Shown here: one piece after another, positions 9,201 to 14,837 of the stretch
Layout of the letters: every line of letters begins with the position of its first letter
Numbering within the stretch: position 1 is the first letter of the stretch
Source: Bacteroidales bacterium
GTDB lineage: Bacteria; Bacteroidota; Bacteroidia; Bacteroidales; JAAUTT01
Direction of reading: 5' to 3'
Assembly (NCBI GenBank): GCA_012031335.1
Contig: JAAUTT010000022.1
Span: 1 to 14,837, forward strand
DNA: 14,837 nucleotides
Notes under the pieces: generated by a model
What the model was told of the DNA's origin: nothing
Database searches by the model: none
What the model saw: the letters and a program-made list of their open reading frames with translations, nothing else
Made by a program: the position numbers and the translations under genes

Positions 9201-10178
9201 ATGAACTTTAAATTTTTTTCATCTATTAGCCTACCTTCATGGCTATCTGCTATTTACCTTTTGCTATATGTACCATTTTTAAATCAGGCACCTACAATTA
9301 TGATGGATGAACCCTGGTATGCAAATACGGCCTACAATTTTGCGAATGGTAACGGCTTTATCAATACTAATGTAGGTTACAGAGGTGGTGATGTATTTTG
9401 TTTTTTTTCCGTTTTTAATGGGTATTGGATTTAAGATCCTTGGTTGCACCCTATGGACAGCTAGATTTATTTCGGTAATTGGTGGCCTCTTGGCATTAAT
9501 TGGACTTCTAAAAATTTTTAAAGAGCTTAAACTGAGTAACAAGCTGTCTGTGATGGGCGGACTTATCTTCATTGTTTCAAATATTTCATTCGTAATTTTC
9601 AGATCAGCACGACCAGAGGGTTTGGTCCTAACTTTCGGGATTTGGTCTATCTATTATTTAATAAGATATCTTCAGGAAAAGACTTTAAGAAACCTCATCC
9701 TGCTTTCATTATTCTCATCAATGGCATTTCTTGTCCATCCTAACGGCATTCTTTTTCTCATTAATTCAGGGTTTGTTGTTTTATATACCTCATTGAAAAA
9801 CAAAAATTATTTTCACATTGGGAGTTTTATTTTTCATCCTTACTCATTGTGATTATACCATTTGCCCTTGTTTTCAGTAACCCGGACAATTTAAATGAAT
9901 TATTAACCCATGCACAACAGAGAACCGGTGTAAAAAATACTGGTGGAATCATTGACAACTTTTTAACATTCTACTCAACCTATACACTGGGCATAAAACG
10001 ATTTTATTGTAACTACTCACCACCAAAATTTATGAATTATTCAGTATCGAATCCTGTGCCTTTTGACAACTTCTTCTGGGTGGCCTGGGTTTAAAATTAG
10101 GTATGTTTTTTTAAATATCGTCTTGTGGAGAAGCTAAATTTCAAAATCGTCTTTTGTCTGACTATATTGTTAATAACA
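9201..10178 (+). pseudogene. Second GT39/ArnT-like glycosyltransferase, 3' part lost at the IS66-type element and several frameshifts
   Basis: Paralogue of the gene at 1423-2900. The N-terminus has a hydrophobic helix, then MMDEPWYANTAYNFANGNGF (about 35-54) with the same Asp-Glu pair. GCTLWTARF, FRSARPEGL, VHPNGILFL and YTLGIKRFY follow, each matching a segment of the other copy. Frames join if one T is removed from the eight-T run at 9401-9408 and one T is added at 9825-9828. Beyond 10000 the frame is disturbed again; a segment reading LGGLGLKLGMFFKYRLVEK (about 10075-10140, with one extra T in 10106-10112) still resembles the other copy. Similarity ends by about 10178, where transposon sequence begins. 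The C-terminal third, including the soluble tail, is missing, so the gene is probably non-functional whether or not the small indels are real. Confidence 0.8.
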
Positions 10179-10189
10179 TAATGGTTTGT

Positions 10190-10206
10190 GTTGGCAACAG
10201 AGCTAT
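10190..10206 (+). repeat. Candidate left terminal inverted repeat of the IS66-type element
   Basis: GTTGGCAACAGAGCTAT aligns with the reverse complement of 11771-11786, GTAACAACTCAGGTAT, at 11 of 17 positions with one gap. The shared parts are CAAC, AG and TAT. The match is modest, so the ends of the element are not fixed. Confidence 0.3.
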
Positions 10207-10260
10207 TAAATATATTATAATTCAGAGCTTACACCCGATCTTTGTTGGAAACGAAGCAAT

Positions 10261-11685
10261 ATGGTTTCAAAAGATGACTTGCGAAAACTCGACAAAGAAG
10301 AACTGGTAGATTTTGCACATAATCTTACCCTACAAGTTGATCGGTTAATTAGCCAGGTTAATCAATTAACCCAGGAAGTGAAAGAGTTGCGGGAAGAAAT
10401 AGCGGTATTAAAGAATAAAAAGAATAGTGGTAATAGTTCTCTACCTCCATCCCAAGATTTATTCGCGTTAAAAAACCAAAGCCTTCGTGGTAAAACCAAT
10501 AGGAAATCAGGAGGTCAGCCTGGTCATAAAGGAGAAACACTTCGCATGAGTGCAAATCCCGATAAAATAGTACAACATTTCCCGGATACACAGTGTCCTG
10601 AATGTGGTACTATACATAGTCAAGAAGCTATGACCATAGCAGGCCAACGTCAGGTTATCGATATTCCGGTTATTAAAGCATATGTCACCGAACATCAGAT
10701 TTATCAGTTACCCTGTGCTTGCGGGTGTGTTCGCAGTGCAAAATTCCCGGCTAATGTTTCTGCTCCGGTACAATATGGTCCAAACCTGATTGGTTTCACA
10801 GCTTATCTTAGTTCCAGACAATTCGTGCCATATAGCCGTTTATCAGAATTAGTTGCAAGTATTACCAATATCTCTATGAGTGAAGGGACCATCTTTAATA
10901 TGCTTCAAAAGGCATCTGATGCAGTAACCCCAATTTACGATAGTATCAAAGAGGAAGTTGCAAATGCAACCTGTGTCGGTGGCGATGAAACGGGCGTAAA
11001 AGTGAACAATCAAAAGCATTGGGCCTGGACTTGGCAAACTACCTTGGCCACATATATCGTAATTTCGGGGAGTCGGGGATTTGGAACGGTAACGCGAACA
11101 TTTCCAAATGGGTTCCCAGAAGCAACATATGTCAGTGATTCTCTTAGTGCACAGCTGAAAACTACAGCTAAATCGCATCAATTGTGTCTTGCTCATCTGT
11201 TAAGGGAGTTGACCTATTTTCAGGAAATTTATCTGCATCCCTGGCCAACCCAAATGAAAGCATTATTACAAAGGGCAATTGCATTAAAAAACACCATGAC
11301 TTTTAGGCAGTACACAGAACCCTTAAGTGAAAGAAATGAACTCTTACTGGAATTTGGTAAATTGATCGATCAAGACTTGCCCTATAAGTTCTCAAAGATT
11401 TTTCCCTTTCTCAAAAGGCTTGTCAAACGCCGTCATCAAATATTTACATTTCTGTTTTACCCCCAAGTCCCCTATGACAATAACGGGAGCGAACGGGCAA
11501 TTCGAAATATCAAAGTCAAACAAAAGGTTTCCGGAGGATTCCGATCAGAGAGGGGCGCTGAAATGTTTGCCATTTTACGATCCGTGTTTGACACAATCAT
11601 AAAAAAAGGAGGAAACCCTTTTGATAATATTCGATTTGCTTTAAATATATCCGATAGCAAGCAGGAATTCGTAATGAATCATTAG
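10261..11685 (+). CDS. IS66 family transposase
   Basis: DDE transposase of 474 residues, full length and intact. An N-terminal leucine-rich coiled coil (about 5-52) is followed by the family signature KNSGNSSLPPSQD (54-66) and GGQPGHKG (84-91). A zinc-binding region has CPEC (112-115) and CACGC (152-156). The catalytic core shows GGDETGVKV (first Asp 242), YVSDSL (second Asp 293), CLAHLLREL (309-317) and YDNNGSERAIR with the catalytic Glu at 411. An SERGAEMFA segment and a short C-terminal domain complete it. It would cut and move its own element. The frame is clean although the gene to its left is heavily disrupted. Confidence 0.97.
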   Translation: MVSKDDLRKLDKEELVDFAHNLTLQVDRLISQVNQLTQEVKELREEIAVLKNKKNSGNSSLPPSQDLFALKNQSLRGKTNRKSGGQPGHKGETLRMSANPDKIVQHFPDTQCPECGTIHSQEAMTIAGQRQVIDIPVIKAYVTEHQIYQLPCACGCVRSAKFPANVSAPVQYGPNLIGFTAYLSSRQFVPYSRLSELVASITNISMSEGTIFNMLQKASDAVTPIYDSIKEEVANATCVGGDETGVKVNNQKHWAWTWQTTLATYIVISGSRGFGTVTRTFPNGFPEATYVSDSLSAQLKTTAKSHQLCLAHLLRELTYFQEIYLHPWPTQMKALLQRAIALKNTMTFRQYTEPLSERNELLLEFGKLIDQDLPYKFSKIFPFLKRLVKRRHQIFTFLFYPQVPYDNNGSERAIRNIKVKQKVSGGFRSERGAEMFAILRSVFDTIIKKGGNPFDNIRFALNISDSKQEFVMNH

Positions 11686-11770
11686 TTTAATATCGTTAAA
11701 ACAAACACCCTATTAAGTTTTTATTGGTTATGGCAGCATAATCTACAATAAAAACATTATTTTGTTATTG

Positions 11771-11786
11771 ATACCTGAGTTGTTAC
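11771..11786 (-). repeat. Candidate right terminal inverted repeat of the IS66-type element
   Basis: ATACCTGAGTTGTTAC on the plus strand is the partner of the left repeat at 10190-10206. It lies 86 bases after the transposase stop and about 10 bases before the recognisable Fic reading frame. Confidence 0.3.
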
Positions 11787-11796
11787 AAATAATTTA

Positions 11797-12261
11797 TTGA
11801 TTTGTCATAAAATATTTTCAGAAACATTACTGATTAAAAGCAAAAGAGGGAAATATAGGATTGAGCAAGTTGGAGTATTTGGCAAATCCGGATTAGCTTA
11901 TATGGCAATAGAACCTGAATATGTTGAGCAAGAAATGAAATTATACTTCAAAGATATTGAAGAATTAATCTCTTCAAGCCTAAACGATAAAGAAGTATTT
12001 TATTTTGCTTCGTTGATTCATTTAAGATTTGCACATATACATCCATTTCGGGATGGAAATGGAAGAGCTGCAAGATTAATTGAAAAGTGGTTTATCACGG
12101 AGAAACTGGGACGTGATTTTTGGAAAATATCATCAGAGGAATATTATAAGTTAAACCAAGTTAGATACTATGAGACAATAAATTTGGGAGTAAATTATTA
12201 TGAATTGAATTATGACAGATGTTTAGGGTTTTTAGAAATGCTTCCAAATTGTTTAAAATAA
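11797..12261 (+). pseudogene. Fic domain protein lacking its N-terminus
   Basis: Fic proteins transfer AMP or another nucleotide moiety to target proteins, and many are toxins or regulators. The segment has the full active-site motif HPFRDGNGRAAR (82-93 counted from TTG 11797), preceded by KRGKYR (16-21) and the helix FASLIHLRFAHI. Catalytic His 82 and the phosphate-binding GNGR are present. Only about 154 residues remain, with no ATG; an in-frame stop lies at 11776-11778 within the IS right end. Related Bacteroidota proteins generally have extra N-terminal helices, so the 5' part was probably lost when the IS arrived. No (S/T)xxxE(G/N) inhibitory helix is visible. The core could still be made from TTG 11797, so residual activity is possible. 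An attC-like hairpin starts 10 bases after the stop. Confidence 0.82.
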
Positions 12262-12270
12262 TGCACGAAA

Positions 12271-12337
12271 GCACAACATTTAGGTCATAATCCTACCAAG
12301 AAGTTCACGATGAGGTAGGTTGTGAGTGGTGTTGCAC
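12271..12337 (+). other. attC-like imperfect hairpin (possible integron recombination site)
   Basis: Outer boxes GCACAAC (12271-12277) and GTTGCAC (12331-12337) each match the attC core boxes RYYYAAC and GTTRRRY at six of seven positions. The inner stem pairs TCATAATCCTACC (12285-12297) with GGTAGGTTGTGA (12314-12325), with one bulged T and one T-G pair, around a 16-base loop. The size of 67 bases, the two-part stem, the unpaired spacer, the bulged base and the position 10 bases after a stop all fit a cassette recombination site. No integrase and no second site were found in the window. It could instead be an mRNA-end hairpin, though no T-run follows. Confidence 0.4.
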
Positions 12338-12443
12338 TTAGCCTTTATTAATATTCTGTTGACAACGATAAAAGGATACAATTTAGTGATTAAAAATCGA
12401 TGATTTTATTAAACTGTAAATAATTGACATACAATGATTAATT

Positions 12444-12480
12444 TTAACGTTTGTCAAGATTATAAATAAAAGTACGTTAA
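12444..12480. promoter_or_regulatory. Inverted repeat TTAACGT/ACGTTAA upstream of the Crp-type gene, candidate operator
   Basis: TTAACGT (12444-12450) and its exact reverse complement ACGTTAA (12474-12480) lie 23 bases apart, the second arm touching the ATG at 12481. The same TTAACGT recurs at 13115-13121, 15 bases before the barrel-protein gene. A regulator binding site or mRNA structure controlling both genes is possible. Seven-base motifs of this composition also occur by chance, so this is tentative. Confidence 0.3.
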
Positions 12481-13050
12481 ATGATTGAACAAATACTAAA
12501 GAAGACTTTCGACCCTCATTTTAATGCACCAATTGAAGCATGGAGATATTTTGCAAATCTGGGCGAAAACGTTGATTATAAAAAAAACGAAGTGATTAAG
12601 GAAACCAATCATATTGAAAAATATGGTTATTTTTTAATTAAAGGCTCTTGTGGATTATTTGTTTGGAAAGAAAACAACTTTGTTTGTTTAGATTTATTTC
12701 TTGAGAATAGTTTTTTTGCGGATGATATATCATTGAATACTGGTAAACCATCGCCCATAGAAATTATAGCACTAGAAAAATCAACCGTTTTTCGAATTTC
12801 AAAATCAAACATTGAGCAACTTAAACATACTCCGATGGGAAACATGCTTTTTATGATTGGCAGTGAAAAGGATTTTAATGAAAAACAAAAACAACACCTC
12901 GAATTTTTGACAAAAACAGCTGAAGAACGATATTTAGACTTACAAAAAAACCGGCCAGAACTTTTACAAAGAGTTCATCAAAAGCATATAGCTTCTTATT
13001 TGGGCATTACAACCCAAAGTTTGAGCAGAATAAGAAAGAAAATTAATTGA
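12481..13050 (+). CDS. Crp/Fnr family transcriptional regulator
   Basis: Cytoplasmic DNA-binding regulator, 189 residues and intact, typical of the short Bacteroidota branch of the family. The N-terminal cyclic-nucleotide-binding-like barrel covers about residues 25-115 (NEVIKETNHIEKYGYFLIKG, then SPIEIIALEKSTVFRIS). A long dimer helix follows, with the family segment KTAEERYLDLQKNRPELLQRV (about 145-165), then a helix-turn-helix ending in HIASYLGITTQSLSRIRKKI. The charged residues that grip cAMP in E. coli CRP are not evident, so the ligand is unknown. The barrel-protein gene starts 85 bases downstream on the same strand and shares a TTAACGT motif, so it is a plausible target. Confidence 0.93.
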   Translation: MIEQILKKTFDPHFNAPIEAWRYFANLGENVDYKKNEVIKETNHIEKYGYFLIKGSCGLFVWKENNFVCLDLFLENSFFADDISLNTGKPSPIEIIALEKSTVFRISKSNIEQLKHTPMGNMLFMIGSEKDFNEKQKQHLEFLTKTAEERYLDLQKNRPELLQRVHQKHIASYLGITTQSLSRIRKKIN

Positions 13051-13135
13051 TTTGGATTTTATTATCGTAGGGTAACTTTTTTGCATATCAATTCCGAGAT
13101 TTTTGCAGTATTGTTTAACGTAAAAATATTGCAAA

Positions 13136-13726
13136 ATGAAATCAATTTTAATTACAGCAGTTCTATTATTCTTTGTTTTGGTGCAAAGTACTTTTGCACA
13201 GGAGGATAAATCAATCCAAAGGAAAGGATTTGTTTTTGGTACATCTTGTGGAACAGGATATTCTATTTTGAATTTTCCTGATAAAAATCAAAATGATCTA
13301 GGCTTTGCTCTGGATGTTAAATTTGGTTATATGATTAAACCTGAACTGGCAATTCTACTTACTACAAATGTTTCAATCTATGACTATTCAGGTTTTGGAC
13401 GAAATAGAAAGAGAGACTTTGGAATATTAGCACCCTCAGTACAGTATTGGGTAAGTGATAAATTTTGGGTAATGGGTGGTGTTGGACTTGGTGGTGACAA
13501 TCCTGTTTTTTGGGATATTGATTTTGAGAATGTGGACAATGACCCACTGGAAACGAAATATTATAGTGGATTAGGATTTGTTACCGCTGTGGGTTATGAA
13601 ATTTATCAGCGGAAAAATATGGCATTGGATTTTAAAATAAAAATGTCATATAGAAATGTAGAGATGCAAGAAGGCAAAACAAATGGTGTTTCTTTTGCTT
13701 TGTTAGTTGGAATAAACTTTTATTAA
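13136..13726 (+). CDS. Outer-membrane beta-barrel protein
   Basis: Exported protein of 196 residues. A clear signal peptide (MKSI, then a hydrophobic core, with likely cleavage after STFA at residue 21) precedes a chain of alternating glycine- and aromatic-rich strands such as GFVFGTSCGTGYSI, SVQYWVSDKFWVMGGVGLGG and YYSGLGFVTAVGYEIY. The last residues are GINFY, a C-terminal aromatic as in outer-membrane barrels. Length and strand pattern suit an eight-stranded barrel of the OmpW/OmpX size class. It could be a small porin-like, adhesion or stress protein; no function can be named. It lies directly after the Crp/Fnr gene. Confidence 0.85.
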   Translation: MKSILITAVLLFFVLVQSTFAQEDKSIQRKGFVFGTSCGTGYSILNFPDKNQNDLGFALDVKFGYMIKPELAILLTTNVSIYDYSGFGRNRKRDFGILAPSVQYWVSDKFWVMGGVGLGGDNPVFWDIDFENVDNDPLETKYYSGLGFVTAVGYEIYQRKNMALDFKIKMSYRNVEMQEGKTNGVSFALLVGINFY

Positions 13727-13732
13727 ACGCTT

Positions 13733-14126
13733 ATGATTCACCATAAAACCGCTATTCGACTTTTAATTGGATTATTATCCTTGGTGACTGTATATTTCTA
13801 TTATATTTTCGGCATTAGTGGTTATTGTAGCAGTAATTCACAACTACAATGGACTCGTTGACCGAAAACGATATTTTGACAAACCTGCTTTTAAAGAGTT
13901 GGAATTTTACGGAAGAATCGATGGAACAGGAAGTGTTGTTCATGAATTTGAGACATTTCTGCTCGGGAAAATTGATAATTTCTTCTTCCGGTTAAATGTG
14001 ACCGATATAGATAAAAGGAAACCAATACTGGAAATTGTGCCTCTAATCGACATAACAGATAAGGAAAATGAAGTTGAAGAGCTAAAATCGGTTTATCATT
14101 TGAAACAGTTTTTTTCTTTGGAATGA
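13733..14126 (+). CDS. Small membrane protein of unknown function (one frameshift as sequenced)
   Basis: No family was recognised. The ATG at 13733, six bases after the barrel-protein stop, opens MIHHKTAIRLLIGLLSLVTV and soon runs out of frame. The next frame continues as a hydrophobic stretch ending in ALVVIVAVIHNYNGLVDRKRYF and a soluble domain of about 85 residues, with YGRIDGTGSVVHEFETFLLG and a charged tail. Removing one T from 13795-13797 joins them into about 130 residues with two closely spaced hydrophobic segments or one long one near the N-terminus. If the shift is real, the downstream part could start at GTG 13818. The short gap suggests co-transcription with the barrel gene; a 45-codon ORF overlaps its stop. 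Confidence 0.6.
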
Positions 14127-14260
14127 GAATTAAGATGAGTGAAATTGATCTCGATGACCCAAAAGGAATACGAGCTTTATTAATTGATTTGGCGGTAAAG
14201 CTAAATCAATTAGGCTTTAAAAGCTTGAATTTTGATGAAGATGAATTAAAATTGAATTAA
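14123..14260 (+). CDS. Small 45-residue ORF, translationally coupled
   Basis: The ATG at 14123 overlaps the preceding stop in the four-base ATGA arrangement typical of coupled translation. The product begins MRIKMSEIDLDDPKGI and continues with a predicted amphipathic helix (RALLIDLAVKLNQLGF), then an acidic end (NFDEDELKLN). An internal ATG at 14135 is an alternative start. No family was recognised. It may partner the membrane protein encoded just upstream. Confidence 0.5.
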   Translation: MRIKMSEIDLDDPKGIRALLIDLAVKLNQLGFKSLNFDEDELKLN

Positions 14261-14837
14261 GAAAATAAAAAGTCAAAATATGAATCTTATAATAATGGAT
14301 TTTTTCTAACAAATGAAAAGGTACTGATGTTGAATTTTGTTTCCATAAATTATTTTAGATTATATTAGTGGTTTAATACTGAATTGCAAATTCATTTGTA
14401 TTCTAACCTGAATTAAAAGTTGAAATTAGCATGGGGGGCAATTTAGAAACCAAATAGCATACCCTTGTATAAAGATCAATATAAATTGCTACTGATCAAT
14501 ATTATGATTAATTCTAAAATGCGATATGTACAGCGTTTTAAAGTATTTATTTGTTATACCCGGTGCAGATTTATCGGAAATAAAAACGTTGGAAATTTGT
14601 AAAATCTTATCTAAAACAAATAATAAGGATAACAAAGTTCTTCAGCAGGTATATTTATTACTGGACCATTGTATACTGTCATTGCTGAATGCCGAATAGA
14701 GTTAATGCATCTTTAAAGACCGTATTATTACGATGATGCCCCAAAAATAATACATTCTTTATTCCAATAAGAATCTACCCACAATTTCATAAGTTCTTAT
14801 CGTTGATTTTCATATCAGCTTCCGCATTGTCACCTCT
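14261..14837. other. Mostly non-coding end of the window
   Basis: These 577 AT-rich bases hold no gene that I recognise. There is one plausible short ORF (14526-14699) and a GGGGGG run at 14433-14438. No terminator, RNA gene, repeat or mobile element was seen. Confidence 0.5.
14526..14699 (+). CDS. Possible 57-residue hypothetical protein
   Basis: ATG at 14526 to TAG at 14697-14699. The product begins MYSVLKYLFVIPGADLSEIK and ends with a helical stretch (VLQQVYLLLDHCILSLLNAE). The amino-acid composition is protein-like, with a spread of charged and hydrophobic residues, but no family was recognised. An open frame of this length can occur by chance. Confidence 0.25.
   Translation: MYSVLKYLFVIPGADLSEIKTLEICKILSKTNNKDNKVLQQVYLLLDHCILSLLNAE

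Larger units (their letters stand above)
10188..11787 (+). mobile_element. IS66-type insertion sequence (single transposase, approximate ends)
   Basis: Element of about 1.6 kb around an intact IS66-family transposase. No tnpA or tnpB accessory ORFs are present, as in the reduced ISBst12-like branch. The ends are inferred. On the left, resemblance to the GT39-like gene stops near 10178. On the right, the Fic reading frame becomes recognisable at about 11790. A weak inverted repeat fits these limits (10190-10206 against 11771-11786). No matching target duplication was found, which is expected because the two flanks are different, truncated genes. Confidence 0.72.

Noticed and set aside
10849..11196. 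Minus-strand frame of about 115 codons within the transposase gene
   Set aside because: It lies opposite the conserved catalytic core of the IS66 transposase and shows no motif of its own.
10176..11800. Target-site duplication around the IS66-type element
   Set aside because: The best pair, ATAATGGT on the left and ATAATTTA on the right, agrees at only five of eight positions, and the two flanks belong to different genes.
13080..13105. Candidate Bacteroidota promoter (TTTG at 13080-13083, GATTTTTG at 13098-13105) before the barrel gene
   Set aside because: The spacer is only 14 bases, whereas about 19-21 is expected, and the -7 box has a mismatch.
14701..14800. Minus-strand stretch reading KNVLFLGHHRNNTVFKD
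   Set aside because: It is only about 33 codons between stops, has no start codon, and I recognise no family.
1..14837. CRISPR arrays, tRNA or rRNA genes
   Set aside because: No regularly spaced direct repeats, cloverleaf-like segments or rRNA-like sequence were seen by eye.

Overview
The window looks like a stretch of a Bacteroidota (Bacteroidia-like) chromosome. The evidence is low GC, a very large secreted protein ending in a type IX secretion (T9SS) sorting domain, a Bacteroidota-style Crp/Fnr regulator, and a single-ORF IS66-type transposase. No rRNA, tRNA or CRISPR array was seen.

Layout. 1-1426 (+): the C-terminal membrane part of a family 2 glycosyltransferase, then a DegT/FdtB-like nucleotide-sugar aminotransferase. 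1423-3894 (-): ribF, followed by a GT39/ArnT-like membrane glycosyltransferase whose tail meets the aminotransferase. 4166-5176 (+): a DPM1/GtrB-like polyprenyl-phosphate glycosyltransferase. 5213-5252: a strong two-way terminator. 5276-8938 (-): a giant exported protein of about 1,220 residues, with a PL14-type polysaccharide lyase domain, six FN3 domains, a LamG-like jellyroll and a T9SS C-terminal domain. 9201-10178 (+): a second, truncated GT39-like gene. 10188-11787: an IS66-type element. 11797-12261: a Fic protein lacking its N-terminus, followed by a hairpin resembling an integron attC site. 12481-13726: a Crp/Fnr regulator and an outer-membrane beta-barrel protein. 13733-14260: a small membrane protein and a 4-nt-overlapping 45-codon ORF. 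The last 577 bases hold little that is recognisable.

How the genes fit. The left part is a surface-glycan or protein-glycosylation neighbourhood. The aminotransferase would make an amino-deoxy sugar nucleotide, GT2 enzymes of the DPM1/GtrB type load sugars onto a polyprenyl carrier, and GT39 enzymes transfer carrier-linked sugars outside the cytoplasmic membrane. The lyase is a separate, secreted polysaccharide-degrading protein that matures through T9SS. The right part is accessory DNA shaped by the IS: the element joins two unrelated truncated genes.

A caution for every reader: at least eleven single-base indels break otherwise well-conserved frames, and almost all lie in A or T runs. Several genes are therefore described here as the repaired full-length gene. 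Sequencing error is the simplest explanation, but the breaks are unevenly spread (none in ribF, the 4166 GT2, the transposase, the Crp regulator or the barrel protein), so real decay of the glycan genes is not excluded.
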